A stretch of 31,191 nt of DNA, from positions 88,853 to 120,043 of IMG/VR virus record IMGVR_UViG_3300033153_010718; one strand, written 5' to 3'. Position 1 is the stretch's first letter. Every line of letters begins with the position of its first letter. A model generated the notes under the pieces. The model saw only the letters and a program-made list of their open reading frames with translations, was not told where the DNA came from and made no database searches. Made by a program: the position numbers and the translations under genes. This DNA comes from a virus. Below are positions 21,589 through 28,526 of the stretch, piece after piece.

Positions 21589-21803
21589 GCAAATCGACGA
21601 ACGGGAACATCCAGGTCGTGCTCTACGACATCGACCCGCCCGGCCCCGAGTGCGCCGCCCGCGTGGAGTGGATCAGCCACGGCGACGACATGGTCGGCAC
21701 GAACCCGGTGGCCGTCACCCACGGCCGGCTCTGCTCGCGCAAGCAGGGCTGCCGATGGTGCACCAGCCTGCGCGACCGAATCCGCTCACGGACAGTCCGG
21801 TGA
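21585..21803 (+). CDS. small protein with C-terminal cysteines
   Basis: 72 residues, ATG in an ATGA overlap. NIQVVLYDIDPPGPECAARVEWISHGDD is beta-like; the end is basic with LCSRKQGCRWCTSLRDRIRSR, possibly one zinc. No LGEL tag. Confidence 0.65.
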   Translation: MSKSTNGNIQVVLYDIDPPGPECAARVEWISHGDDMVGTNPVAVTHGRLCSRKQGCRWCTSLRDRIRSRTVR

Positions 21804-21979
21804 CCGACGCCGAACAGGCCATGGCCACGTGCAAGTGCCCGGTGTGCGGCGCAGAGCCGGGGAAGTGCTGTTTCGAGGACAACTACCGGCCAGTCATCCA
21901 CGGCGAGCGCGCGTACTTGATCGAACGGATGTCGGCCGTAGACAGGCTGGCGCGCGTGATGGAGCGCAGCTGTGGGTGA
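21800..21979 (+). CDS. small phage-type zinc finger, tagged
   Basis: GTG start; 59 residues. CPVCGAEPGKCC at 13-24 and HGER from H34 give the whole CPxCGAxPGxxC...HxxR finger in about 25 residues, followed at once by the LGEL tag SAVDRLARVMERSCG. The smallest finger-plus-tag protein here and a good minimal example of the architecture. Confidence 0.78.
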   Translation: MTDAEQAMATCKCPVCGAEPGKCCFEDNYRPVIHGERAYLIERMSAVDRLARVMERSCG

Positions 21980-22265
21980 AATCCCCTTTCGCGTACGGAT
22001 CGATGGCCACGACACCGTGTGCGCCCCTCCCTACGACGTGTTCGGCCCGACGCTCGGCGCATTCGGCCCTCGCATGCGCTCCTGGTTCGACCCGGGGCTG
22101 ACCGCAGAACTCCAAACCGCCGTGCACAGCGCCGTTCTGGCCGAAGCGCCCGAGATCGCGCGCGCCTACACTATGGTCGTCGCGATAGCGCAAGACGCGG
22201 TCATCATCGAGCTGACCTCACGCTCGGCGGTGGACCGGCTGGCCGACCTGGGGCAGGGCCCGTGA
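21972..22265 (+). CDS. tagged protein, 97 aa
   Basis: GTG behind GGAGCG, 8-base overlap. PFRVRIDGHDTVCAPPYDVFG, a helix ELQTAVHSAVLAEAPEIARAY and a strand MVVAIAQDAVIIELTS precede the LGEL tag SAVDRLADLGQGP. No family recognised. Confidence 0.7.
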   Translation: MGEIPFRVRIDGHDTVCAPPYDVFGPTLGAFGPRMRSWFDPGLTAELQTAVHSAVLAEAPEIARAYTMVVAIAQDAVIIELTSRSAVDRLADLGQGP

Positions 22266-22576
22266 GCCGCAAGAAAGCATACAGGCTCCGCTTCACCCAG
22301 CTCCAGACCCACTACATGTTCTGCAACGCGCGAGAACTCAAGCTGCCCGAGTGGAAGGCGCGGTTCGAGAGCGGCATGTTCTTCGAGCAGACGGTCAACT
22401 TGCGCGCCTTGACGGACGGCCAGCTGCGCGGGCTTCGACAGATTCTGGAGAAGGCCGGGAAACAGCGTCTCGGGGGCAAGAACCGCACCCGCAAAGCGCT
22501 GCGCCGTAAGCTCCGCGTGCTGGAAGAGTTCGCCAGCCTGTCCGCGATCGACAGGTTGGGCGAGCTGAGACGGTAG
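22262..22576 (+). CDS. basic helical tagged protein
   Basis: GTG start; 104 residues. Basic throughout (SRKKAYRLRF, NRTRKALRRKLRVLEEF) with helix LTDGQLRGLRQILEKAG. Ends SAIDRLGELRR, the consensus LGEL tag, although the next gene is 35 bases away behind its own Shine-Dalgarno. This gene is therefore evidence that the tag is not kept for coupling. Confidence 0.74.
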   Translation: MSRKKAYRLRFTQLQTHYMFCNARELKLPEWKARFESGMFFEQTVNLRALTDGQLRGLRQILEKAGKQRLGGKNRTRKALRRKLRVLEEFASLSAIDRLGELRR

Positions 22577-22580
22577 AGCC

Positions 22581-22589
22581 GGGTAGAAC
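22581..22589 (+). promoter_or_regulatory. GGGTAGAAC promoter-like element, copy 6
   Basis: Exact match in a 35-base gap; 22 bases separate it from the ATG at 22612, and AAGGAGA lies in that gap. This copy would make a short leader with a strong Shine-Dalgarno. Confidence 0.55.
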
Positions 22590-22611
22590 ACTGTCAGGAA
22601 GGAGACCGCCG

Positions 22612-22809
22612 ATGCCTGACGACAAATTGCCAGCCGCCCTTCGTGGCATGTGGGTAATCTGCGACCTGTGCCGCCTCAAGCGCGACGCCAGCAATGCCCG
22701 CGAGTTCGTGCGCGAGCACCTCGACCACGTGTTCACCGGCCTGCGCGTCATGGCCATGGACTTCCCCTGCCCCAACGCCCAGCGCGACTACGCCGAGGAC
22801 ACCAAATGA
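22612..22809 (+). CDS. small cysteine-pair protein
   Basis: 65 residues, ATG behind AAGGAGA. CDLC at 17-20, a basic helix (RLKRDASNAREFVREHLDHV) with histidines, then MDFPCPNAQRD. A single C..C...H..C zinc site is possible. No tag; it opens a stretch (22612-24482) in which tags are rare. Confidence 0.7.
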   Translation: MPDDKLPAALRGMWVICDLCRLKRDASNAREFVREHLDHVFTGLRVMAMDFPCPNAQRDYAEDTK

Positions 22810-23165
22810 CCGCGAACAAGCTCACCACCGACGACTGCCGCAAATGGCTGGCAGCCAGCCCGGTCATCAAGAAGCTGGTCAAGGACCGCTCCGGCGTCTC
22901 CGACGGCGAGGAGGACGCGCTAACTGAGTGGGTCATCGACGCGGCCGACCCCAAGAAGTGGACGCGCCAGAGCAAGGTCAAGGTCGGCTCCAAGACCGAC
23001 AAAGACGACATGAACTACGCAGACCCTTTCTTCGCCAACCAACTCGGATTCCCGCTCACCGGCGGCGTCGTCCGCACGTTCTGGCTAAAGGGCACCGACC
23101 ACGTCACCGTCAGCATCTTGGAGCTGAACGGCTCGCTGCACTTCCTCGACGACCTGAGTGACTGA
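22806..23165 (+). CDS. unknown protein, 119 aa
   Basis: ATG in an ATGA overlap. Helical N-terminus (TTDDCRKWLAASPVIKKLVKDRSG, ALTEWVIDAADPKKW), then strands (VVRTFWLKGTDHVTVSILELNGSLHFLDDL). The end HFLDDLSD is not the LGEL tag. No family recognised. Confidence 0.72.
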   Translation: MTANKLTTDDCRKWLAASPVIKKLVKDRSGVSDGEEDALTEWVIDAADPKKWTRQSKVKVGSKTDKDDMNYADPFFANQLGFPLTGGVVRTFWLKGTDHVTVSILELNGSLHFLDDLSD

Positions 23166-23178
23166 ACAAGGAGAACCG

Positions 23179-23736
23179 ATGACACCACGCGAAGAGATCA
23201 AAGCCGCCTACAAGAACCTCTGCGCGATCGAGAAGGACTACGTCGCCTTGGTCGAGCGGCACGCCACGGACCCGGTGGTCCAGGAGATGCACGGCGTGAT
23301 CGCCGAATTCCGCAAAGACTCGCGGCGAACGTTCCCCGTCGAGATCACGGCCATCCGCGCCGAGGGGTTCGGCGAACCGCTCGACGGGAGCCTCTTCGGC
23401 AGCGCCCACAAGCCGGGCGTCTTCGTGAAGGTCCGGCCGTGCGACGACGAGTGCGAGGGCAAGACCTACTTCGGAATCCTCCTGGGCGACCTGGCCGTCG
23501 GCATCAGGACGCGCATCTCCGAGGGCGGCGTGCTATCCGTCGGCCCGAGCGGCAACCCCGGCATCTGGGTACCCGCGCTGGGTCGGATCATCTACGGCCA
23601 CGGTTCCTGGTGGGGCGAGATCACGGACCCCGAGGACGTGCGCGAGATCACCGACGACACCATTCAGAACGTCTGGTACGTCAAGGCCCTAAAGGCGCAG
23701 TTCGCGGAGTCCAAGACCGGTGACGATTCCGAATAA
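23179..23736 (+). CDS. unknown protein, 185 aa
   Basis: The ATG at 23179 was chosen over a GTG at 23158 because AAGGAGA lies just upstream of it. A helical start (REEIKAAYKNLCAIEKDYVALVERHA) precedes a beta-rich domain (GVFVKVRPCDDECEGKTYFGILLGDLAVGIRTRIS, GGVLSVGPSGNPGIWVP, GRIIYGHGSWWGEI) and a closing helix. The GILLGDLAVG strands resemble a small barrel. No tag. Confidence 0.74.
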   Translation: MTPREEIKAAYKNLCAIEKDYVALVERHATDPVVQEMHGVIAEFRKDSRRTFPVEITAIRAEGFGEPLDGSLFGSAHKPGVFVKVRPCDDECEGKTYFGILLGDLAVGIRTRISEGGVLSVGPSGNPGIWVPALGRIIYGHGSWWGEITDPEDVREITDDTIQNVWYVKALKAQFAESKTGDDSE

Positions 23737-23893
23737 AGGCTCGATCGTCAGCGTGCGTTACGATGGAGCCATGTGCGTAGGCCGCGTAGAAGACACGCTG
23801 TTCGCCGAGAGCGATCCCGACGAGACCGAGCTGTTCGTGAGGTTCACGGACGGCGACGCGGCCTGGGTCCACGTCAGCGATGTGCAAGCATGA
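23720..23893 (+). CDS. SH3-like 57-residue protein
   Basis: GTG start at a 17-base overlap; an internal ATG at 23771 would lose the first strand. IPNKGSIVSVRYDGAMCVGRVED, TELFVRFTDGDAAWVHVSDV gives the typical strand set of a Tudor/chromo-like barrel (KGSIVSV, G.V, V.F.DG...WV). It lacks the LGEL tag, unlike most barrels here, and so shows what the bare domain looks like. The stop overlaps the next ATG. Confidence 0.65.
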   Translation: MTIPNKGSIVSVRYDGAMCVGRVEDTLFAESDPDETELFVRFTDGDAAWVHVSDVQA

Positions 23894-24312
23894 GACCCCT
23901 GCCGCGCCTGGGGCCACTGGGCCCGCTCATTCGCCAGGGAGGACCGGTGTTCTGCGGGACACCCGGTTGTCTGAAGACCACGCGCGAGGGCAAACCGCAC
24001 TGCCCCGACCATGTCGAGGACCACGCCTACGTGCAGGAGATCCTCAGCCAGCTGGCCGCGCGCGACCGCGAGCTGGAGAACGTGAGCAAGAGAGGCTGGC
24101 GCGCCGTCACGCTGGACGGGATTACGGCTACCGAGATCCTGCTCTACCTGCGCATCCACGGCGAGCGCACCGTCGAGCGCGTTCGGCGCGAGCATCTCCT
24201 CAGCCGATACCCCAAGGCCGTGACTCGCGCCTACGCCCAGGCCCTGGCCAATGCCAAGCGCGTGACGGTAGGTCGAACGACCCGCGGCAGCCTGTGCCTG
24301 CGCGCAAAGTAG
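23890..24312 (+). CDS. zinc finger plus winged-helix-like protein
   Basis: 140 residues from the ATGA overlap; a GTG at 23947 behind GGGAGGA could instead be the start and would keep all domains. C22, C27, C38 and H41 (CGTPGC...HCPDH) form a zinc site. A helix follows (VQEILSQLAARDRELENV), then TATEILLYLRIHGERTVERVRREHLL and a basic end with strands (KRVTVGRTTRGSLCLR), a layout like a winged helix. DNA binding, perhaps regulation, is plausible. Confidence 0.7.
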   Translation: MRPLPRLGPLGPLIRQGGPVFCGTPGCLKTTREGKPHCPDHVEDHAYVQEILSQLAARDRELENVSKRGWRAVTLDGITATEILLYLRIHGERTVERVRREHLLSRYPKAVTRAYAQALANAKRVTVGRTTRGSLCLRAK

Positions 24313-24482
24313 AACCCCCGGAGTGCGGCAAGTGCGGCCAGAAGGCGTCCGGCGGCTTCGCCACCATCGGCAAGCACGTGCTCTGCTTCCCGTGCTGGGA
24401 CAAGTGGCGCGAGCATAGCACCGCGCTGTTCATCGCCGAGCTGGCGCGCTGGGTAACGACGACTCTCCCGCCCCCAGGGTAG
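24294..24482 (+). CDS. small zinc-ribbon protein
   Basis: GTG start 19 bases inside the previous gene; the Shine-Dalgarno is weak. 62 residues. CGKC at 11-14 and CFPC at 31-34 form a ribbon, followed by a helix (WREHSTALFIAELARW). The helix FIAELARW occupies the place where tagged proteins have the tag, but it lacks the motif. Confidence 0.6.
   Translation: MPARKVEPPECGKCGQKASGGFATIGKHVLCFPCWDKWREHSTALFIAELARWVTTTLPPPG
24309..24315 (+). promoter_or_regulatory. GTAGAAC, partial match to the promoter-like element
   Basis: Contains the stop of the gene before, but no start codon follows within 40 bases, so a promoter role is doubtful. Confidence 0.2.
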
Positions 24483-24485
24483 AAC
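24477..24485 (+). promoter_or_regulatory. GGGTAGAAC promoter-like element, copy 7
   Basis: Exact match; eight bases before the ATG at 24494, without a Shine-Dalgarno. Confidence 0.5.
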
Positions 24486-24493
24486 AAGATCGC

Positions 24494-24961
24494 ATGAGAC
24501 GCCCGCCCGAGTTCATCGAGGTCACTGACGAGAACCACATCGAGCTGGGCCGGCGGTGCGCCCGGGAGCCCTACGTTCGCAACGGACTCATGTGCGCGCC
24601 GTGCGAATCCGAGTACCTGAGAACAGGTGACACCATCGCCTTCCCGTGGCCGGACGTGATCACCGAGCTGGGTCAGCTGGCCGAAGAGGCCGAGGCCGAG
24701 CTGGCAGGCGCGCCGCTGCCGGCATGGCCCATCAGCCGCCTGCGTCTCAAGAAGGGCGACATCCTTATAGCCCGCATCGGCGTGCCGAAGTCGATGCTCC
24801 CGGACGAAACAAGCAAGTACCTCGACCGCTGCAGGAGCACGCTCCGCGAAACCCTGACCAGGGCCGGCTACGGCGACGAGGTGCAGGTGCTCGCTGTGAT
24901 GGACAACGTCGAGATCTCCGTGATCTCTGGCGCGGACGAGATCTACGAAGCCGGTCCCTAG
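24494..24961 (+). CDS. two-module protein with internal LGEL tag
   Basis: 155 residues. A short zinc-like first module (C22, CAPC at 34-37) reaches DVITELGQLA at 54-63, an internal LGEL tag with an acidic helix after it. The second module (from about 78) is alpha/beta: RLRLKKGDILIARIGVPKSML, a helix YLDRCRSTLRETLTRAG and strands EVQVLAVMDNVEISVIS. Its end overlaps the minus-strand gene by 4 bases, tail to tail. Confidence 0.74.
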   Translation: MRRPPEFIEVTDENHIELGRRCAREPYVRNGLMCAPCESEYLRTGDTIAFPWPDVITELGQLAEEAEAELAGAPLPAWPISRLRLKKGDILIARIGVPKSMLPDETSKYLDRCRSTLRETLTRAGYGDEVQVLAVMDNVEISVISGADEIYEAGP

Positions 24962-25875
24962 AAGCCCTGCTTGCCGGTCGCCTTCTGCGCGCGCCTGCGG
25001 CGCTTGCCGATACGCGAGACCTTCGCGGCCTTGCCGGCGGCCTTGCCCGCCTTCTTCGCGGCCTTCTTGGCCTTCTTGGCCTTGCCCTTGGTGATCGCCT
25101 GCTGCATACCGGCCTGCGCCTTGGCCACCTTCGCCTTGGCCTTGGCCTTGGCATCGGGACGCGCGAACTGGGTCGCCCGCTTGGAGAGCTTGTGCTTGGC
25201 CTTGGCAACATCGTGCGCCGCGGCCGTCGCCTTCTTCTCGGCCTTCGTGAGCTTCTTCTGCCCCTTGGCCGGCTTCTTCGCGGCCTTCGCCGCAGCGCCC
25301 TTGGCCGCCTTGGCCGCGCCCTTCTCACCGCGCTTCTCACCGCGCTTCTTGTGCCCCTTACTCAGCTGGGTCCAGCCGGGATCGTAGGACTTCTCGCCAG
25401 TGTGGTAGAAGGGCCACGGGTAGCCCTGACCGTGGTCGGCCTTCTTCGACTTCGAGGTCTTCTTGAGCTTCTTGTCCTGCTTCTTGCTGCCGGTGCTGCC
25501 CTGGTATTTCTTGCCCCCCTCGGGACCGCCGCCCGGATCGCCCGGATGGCAGCCGGCGTCACCCGCCGCCTTCACGCACTTGAGCCCGAACCGCTTCTTG
25601 ATCTTCTTGGCAATCGCGACCTTGTCGGGCGGGTTGTGCATGTCCAGCGCCCGGAGAGCGCCGGCCGCGCGCGCCCAGTTCTTCGGACTGGCAGCGCCTG
25701 GGTTGGGGTACCGCTTGTTCTTGCCGGCGAAGTCACCGCCGCCGGCCTTGTTCCGCGCGCCCTTCATCCGCCAGTCGGTGTGCTGATAGGCATCGCCAGG
25801 CGTGTTCTGGAATCGCCCGGCGCGGGACTGCTGCCCCTTCGCCTCCGTCATCGTCAGCCGCTCGAACAGGCTCAT
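24958..25875 (-). CDS. lysine/alanine-rich DNA-condensing-type protein
   Basis: 305 residues from the ATG at 25875, behind GGAG. The first 110 residues are a folded domain (NTPGDAYQHTDWRMKGARNKAGG, YPNPGAASPKNWARAAGALRALD, KIKKRFGLKC). A glycine-rich linker leads to a lysine block, a YPWPFYHTGEKSYDPGW segment, and then about 150 residues of KAAKK/KKPAK/KAKAK units ending in a basic tail. It resembles histone H1-like or virion-packed basic proteins. The frame stays open upstream of 25875, but those codons look non-coding. No tag. Confidence 0.75.
   Translation of the reverse strand: MSLFERLTMTEAKGQQSRAGRFQNTPGDAYQHTDWRMKGARNKAGGGDFAGKNKRYPNPGAASPKNWARAAGALRALDMHNPPDKVAIAKKIKKRFGLKCVKAAGDAGCHPGDPGGGPEGGKKYQGSTGSKKQDKKLKKTSKSKKADHGQGYPWPFYHTGEKSYDPGWTQLSKGHKKRGEKRGEKGAAKAAKGAAAKAAKKPAKGQKKLTKAEKKATAAAHDVAKAKHKLSKRATQFARPDAKAKAKAKVAKAQAGMQQAITKGKAKKAKKAAKKAGKAAGKAAKVSRIGKRRRRAQKATGKQGF
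24970..25335 (-). repeat. low-complexity lysine/alanine coding repeat
   Basis: GGCCTTCTTGGCC-type units on the plus strand encode the basic tail of the minus-strand gene. The same kind of units appears at 14697-14935 on the other strand, so the two could recombine. Confidence 0.7.
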
Positions 25876-25897
25876 GCGCGTAACTCCAGACACGCCA

Positions 25898-25905
25898 ATC
25901 CTACC
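25898..25905 (-). promoter_or_regulatory. GGTAGGAT, minus-strand promoter-like box
   Basis: Reads GGTAGGAT on the minus strand, related to GGTAGAAC, 22 bases before the ATG at 25875 with GGAG in between, the same layout as copy 6 on the plus strand. Confidence 0.4.
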
Positions 25906-26066
25906 AAGACCGGCCCAGGCGGGCGACGCCGCTCTCGCGCACCAGGGCCCCTCCTGACGCACAGGGAGCCCGCGTGTGCTTCGATCTTCGCTCACGGGTG
26001 TCCCCTTGAGCCTCCGGCCGCGGCGGCCCCGACCGCGCACCGATATAGCAGGAGTTACGGAAAGAC

Positions 26067-26075
26067 GTGTAGAAC
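26067..26075 (+). promoter_or_regulatory. GTGTAGAAC, variant promoter-like element
   Basis: Seven-base core GTAGAAC; 43 bases upstream of the ATG at 26119, leaving a leader that contains GGAAGGAG. Confidence 0.4.
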
Positions 26076-26118
26076 TTCCGGCCAGCGTTGTTAGCGGGAT
26101 TGGAAGGAGCAAACACCC

Positions 26119-26373
26119 ATGAGCAAGACGACCCGCCGCCCGCTGATCCGCCGAGTCAAGATCGTTCGCCCCGGCGAACGCCCCGCCCGCACCATCTCCT
26201 GGTGGGACGTGCGCCTGAGCGTGACCCTCAACGGCGCCACGTTCAAGATCACCAGCCCGATTCTGGGCACAAGCGACAAGACCAAGGCCAGCCGCACGGC
26301 CCGCGAGCAGGCCGCCAGCCGGTGGCCCGCCGCGTCGATCCGGGTCGCCAGCGCCTCCCGGCGAGTGGCATAG
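26119..26373 (+). CDS. small basic beta-rich protein
   Basis: 84 residues behind GGAAGGAG. A basic start (SKTTRRPLIRRVKIVRPGERP) is followed by WWDVRLSVTLNGATFKITSPILGTSDK and a helix (TARTAREQAASRW type). Pattern like a small strand-strand-strand-helix domain. No tag. First gene to the right of the divergent region. Confidence 0.7.
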   Translation: MSKTTRRPLIRRVKIVRPGERPARTISWWDVRLSVTLNGATFKITSPILGTSDKTKASRTAREQAASRWPAASIRVASASRRVA

Positions 26374-26645
26374 TGGCCACCGCGCCGGCACCCGCCCCGC
26401 CCGAGCCCGAGGACAAGCCCGGCAGGAAACGCGTGAGCAAGGCCAAGAAGAGAGACAATGCCCTGCGCGCGCAGGAGGAGCACCTGCGCGCCGCCTTCGA
26501 GGCGGTGTGCGCCGCCCAGCAGCTCACCGCGTCCGGCGCGGGACTGACCAACGCACCCGGGATCACCACACTGCTCATGGCCGAGCTGGAGAATCTCAAG
26601 CAGCACCGGGCCGTCACGGCGCACGAGCTGCTGAGAGAGGGGTAG
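26373..26645 (+). CDS. helical protein with disordered start
   Basis: GTG start sharing one base with the previous TAG. 90 residues: a proline/alanine lead (ATAPAPAPPEPEDKPGRKR), then helices (AKKRDNALRAQEEHLRAAFEAVCAAQQ, TTLLMAELENLKQHRAVTAHELL). It may form a coiled coil. The stop lies in a GGGTAGAAC element. No tag. Confidence 0.65.
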   Translation: MATAPAPAPPEPEDKPGRKRVSKAKKRDNALRAQEEHLRAAFEAVCAAQQLTASGAGLTNAPGITTLLMAELENLKQHRAVTAHELLREG

Positions 26646-26648
26646 AAC
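26640..26648 (+). promoter_or_regulatory. GGGTAGAAC promoter-like element, copy 8
   Basis: Exact match, six bases before the ATG at 26655 and no Shine-Dalgarno. Confidence 0.5.
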
Positions 26649-26654
26649 AACAGC

Positions 26655-26969
26655 ATGATGGCCTACGAGGACATGCGCCCCGGCCTGGAAGTCCGCGCCC
26701 GCCTCTACGGCGGCAAGATGGCCCGCGCCACAATCGAGCGCGTTCACCTGTGTTGGACGACCATCAGCACCGGCTCGATCACGCTCGGCAGCCTGCGCTC
26801 CGACGACACGCTGCCCATCACCCAGGACTGCAAGTACGGGAGCGCGGCCCGCCCAAGACCGTGCATCCACGTGCGCTACCGCAACAACCACCGCGACACT
26901 ATGGAAGGCTGGGCGATCAACTCGCTGAACGCCGTGATCGAGCTGGCGAAGCTCGCGGAGACGCCATGA
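26655..26969 (+). CDS. tagged SH3-like protein
   Basis: 104 residues. MRPGLEVRARLYGGKMARATIERVHLCWTTISTG and CIHVRYRNNHRDTMEGWAI form barrel strands, then NAVIELAKLAETP, an LGEL tag with I for D. The opening MM allows a start one codon later. Confidence 0.72.
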   Translation: MMAYEDMRPGLEVRARLYGGKMARATIERVHLCWTTISTGSITLGSLRSDDTLPITQDCKYGSAARPRPCIHVRYRNNHRDTMEGWAINSLNAVIELAKLAETP

Positions 26970-27178
26970 ACGGCGGGCTCGAAGCTGCTGAGGCTGAGAT
27001 CATGCGCAAGCTCGGGGGAATGGTCCGGGGCCCGCTCGCACGGTTCGGCGAATGCGACCTCTGCAACAGACCGGCCACCGGCGGGGACGTACTCTGCGAC
27101 AAGCACCGCGCATGGCTGGCCTTGGCAGAGCGTCGGCGCAACGCCGTGGACAGGCTAGCGAAACTCGTGACATCGTGA
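26966..27178 (+). CDS. small zinc-finger tagged protein
   Basis: 70 residues. A helix (LEAAEAEIMRKLGG) precedes CDLC at 30-33 and CDKH at 44-47, the same C..C...C..H site as at 6024 and 23890. A basic helix runs into NAVDRLAKLVTS, an LGEL tag. Minimal finger-plus-tag design, as at 21800. Confidence 0.76.
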   Translation: MNGGLEAAEAEIMRKLGGMVRGPLARFGECDLCNRPATGGDVLCDKHRAWLALAERRRNAVDRLAKLVTS

Positions 27179-27588
27179 AGTTCGTCATCGTGTTCACGAA
27201 GGCGATCAGGATCCCGGTCAAGAACACGCCAGTCGAGACCGTCTACGTCTACAAGGCGCCGCGCTACAATCCGTACACCCACCGGCGCACCGCACGACCG
27301 CGGACGCGCTGGTTCGGTGCGCGAGCCCGCCGCGGCACGTGGACTGCCACACACGAGACGTATCAGGCCGACCAATTCGAGTCGGTCAGCGCTGCCCGGC
27401 GCGTAGTCGATACGGCCGCATGGTGCAGGCTCGCGCTAGCGAACGGTTGGCGCGCGAGCGTGCGCGCCGTCAAGAGCGAGCGGCACCCTGGCCTCTTCCG
27501 CCACACGATAGTCACCGCCGAAGTCTGGCCAAACGCGCAAGCCATCGATGCGCTAGCCGCCGTTCTGCACGAAGGAGAGAGATCATGA
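27175..27588 (+). CDS. tagged basic protein, 137 aa
   Basis: GTG start. Strands KFVIVFTKAIRIPVKNTP and ETVYVYKAPRYNPYTHRR, an arginine-rich loop (RPRTRWFGARARRGTW), a helix (SAARRVVDTAAWCRLALANGW) and strand HTIVTAEVWPN lead to AQAIDALAAVLHEGERS, a divergent LGEL tag. Nucleic-acid binding is plausible from charge. Confidence 0.72.
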   Translation: MKFVIVFTKAIRIPVKNTPVETVYVYKAPRYNPYTHRRTARPRTRWFGARARRGTWTATHETYQADQFESVSAARRVVDTAAWCRLALANGWRASVRAVKSERHPGLFRHTIVTAEVWPNAQAIDALAAVLHEGERS

Positions 27589-27755
27589 CACCAGATGAGA
27601 AGGCGAAGGCGGAAGCGGAATTACGGTTGGCGCGCGGGCGCTGGCGGGGGGCGCTGGCGCAGGGCAAGGCGACCAAGGCGGAACAGGACGCCCTGTGGGA
27701 AATCTACGTGCGGGCCCGCCACAAGCGCGACGGAAGGACAGCAGATGGCTCTTGA
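27585..27755 (+). CDS. small helical basic protein
   Basis: 56 residues, ATG in an ATGA overlap behind GAAGGAGAGA. One long charged helix (PDEKAKAEAELRLARGRWRGALAQGKATKAEQDALWEIYVRARHKR, given in parts: EKAKAEAELRLARGRW, KAEQDALWEIYVRARH). No tag; function unknown. Confidence 0.65.
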   Translation: MTPDEKAKAEAELRLARGRWRGALAQGKATKAEQDALWEIYVRARHKRDGRTADGS

Positions 27756-28155
27756 CGACATGATCATCCGACCGAAATACGAAGAGGGGATGCGCATAGA
27801 CTTCGTCCCCCGGCCGGGCAACCAGCACGGTCCCGGCGGAAAGCACGGCCTGGGCAAGCTGCCCGAGCACCACGTGATCGGCGCGCACCAGAAGGCGATC
27901 GAGGCGGGCCAGGGCCTGCGCAAGCGCGCCCTCATCGACCGGATCGTCAGCCGCGACGGCGAGGGCCAGATCAGGCTCATGCTCGACGACACCATGGAGC
28001 TGGTCTGGGCGACCTACGACGAGATCCAGCCGCTCGACTCGATCTCCCAGCTGGGAGACCTGGTCGGCCCGGCGTCTCGCTCGCTCAAGGACGGACTGCG
28101 CGAGCTGCGGGAGAAGGAGACCAAGGAAGCGGCAAAGGCGGCCGAAGCCGAGTGA
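27745..28155 (+). CDS. protein with near-terminal LGEL tag and charged tail
   Basis: 136 residues. The core has a glycine/histidine loop (RPGNQHGPGGKHGLGKL), a helix KAIEAGQGLRKRALIDRIV and strands GQIRLMLDDTMELVWATYDEI. DSISQLGDLV at 98-107 is an LGEL tag variant, followed by about 29 charged residues (SLKDGLRELREKETKEAAKAAEAE, in two helical turns). The tail may be an added module. Confidence 0.72.
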   Translation: MALDDMIIRPKYEEGMRIDFVPRPGNQHGPGGKHGLGKLPEHHVIGAHQKAIEAGQGLRKRALIDRIVSRDGEGQIRLMLDDTMELVWATYDEIQPLDSISQLGDLVGPASRSLKDGLRELREKETKEAAKAAEAE

Positions 28156-28526
28156 CCGAGATGCCCAAGGCCGCATCGCTAGCGCGCGTCAAGGCCGGAG
28201 CCGAGTGGATGCCCGGCTTCGGCAATCAGCCGATCCCGCCTCGGCTCCCGGCACTGGCGCAGTTCATCCGCGAGACCTGGTCAGACCTGCGCGTGACGCT
28301 CGAACCTTGGACTACGAACACCGACCGCAAGTTCCAGGACTCCCGCATCCGGTGGCCCGGCAAAGGTCGCAAGGGCAAGCGCCTCAAGGTGGTAGACCCG
28401 AAGAAGGACCCCACAGGCTTCGGCTACCACGGGATCCTCCTGCAACACGAGAGCGGCGAAACCTACCGCCACAACGGCGAGGTCTGCAAATGGATCGTCG
28501 AGCGGCTGAAAGGCGAGGACAAATGA
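28152..28526 (+). CDS. basic protein, 124 aa
   Basis: GTG start. Residues 8-50 are helical (AASLARVKAGAEWMPGF, LPALAQFIRETWSDLRVTL). A basic stretch (RWPGKGRKGKRLKVVDPKKD) follows, then GYHGILLQHESGETYRHNGEVCKWIVERL. No tag. Function unknown. Confidence 0.7.
   Translation: MTEMPKAASLARVKAGAEWMPGFGNQPIPPRLPALAQFIRETWSDLRVTLEPWTTNTDRKFQDSRIRWPGKGRKGKRLKVVDPKKDPTGFGYHGILLQHESGETYRHNGEVCKWIVERLKGEDK

Larger units (their letters stand above)
25876..26118. other. 243-base divergent non-coding region
   Basis: The longest gene-free stretch, between the minus gene starting at 25875 and the plus gene starting at 26119. Both sides have a promoter-like box and a Shine-Dalgarno (next two entries). Between them I see only short meaningless frames. 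A natural control switch for two oppositely transcribed units. Confidence 0.6.

Noticed and set aside
24646-26094. Long plus-strand open frame (482 codons) opposite the lysine-rich gene
   Set aside because: It is leucine/arginine/glycine-rich low complexity, the mirror of the lysine/alanine repeat on the minus strand, and it overlaps two supported genes and the control region. The minus reading has a start, a Shine-Dalgarno and a folded domain.
25876-26391. Upstream extension of the minus-strand lysine-rich gene
   Set aside because: The frame is open, but the ATG at 25875 has a good Shine-Dalgarno and promoter-like box, and the extension would run antisense through the supported gene at 26119.
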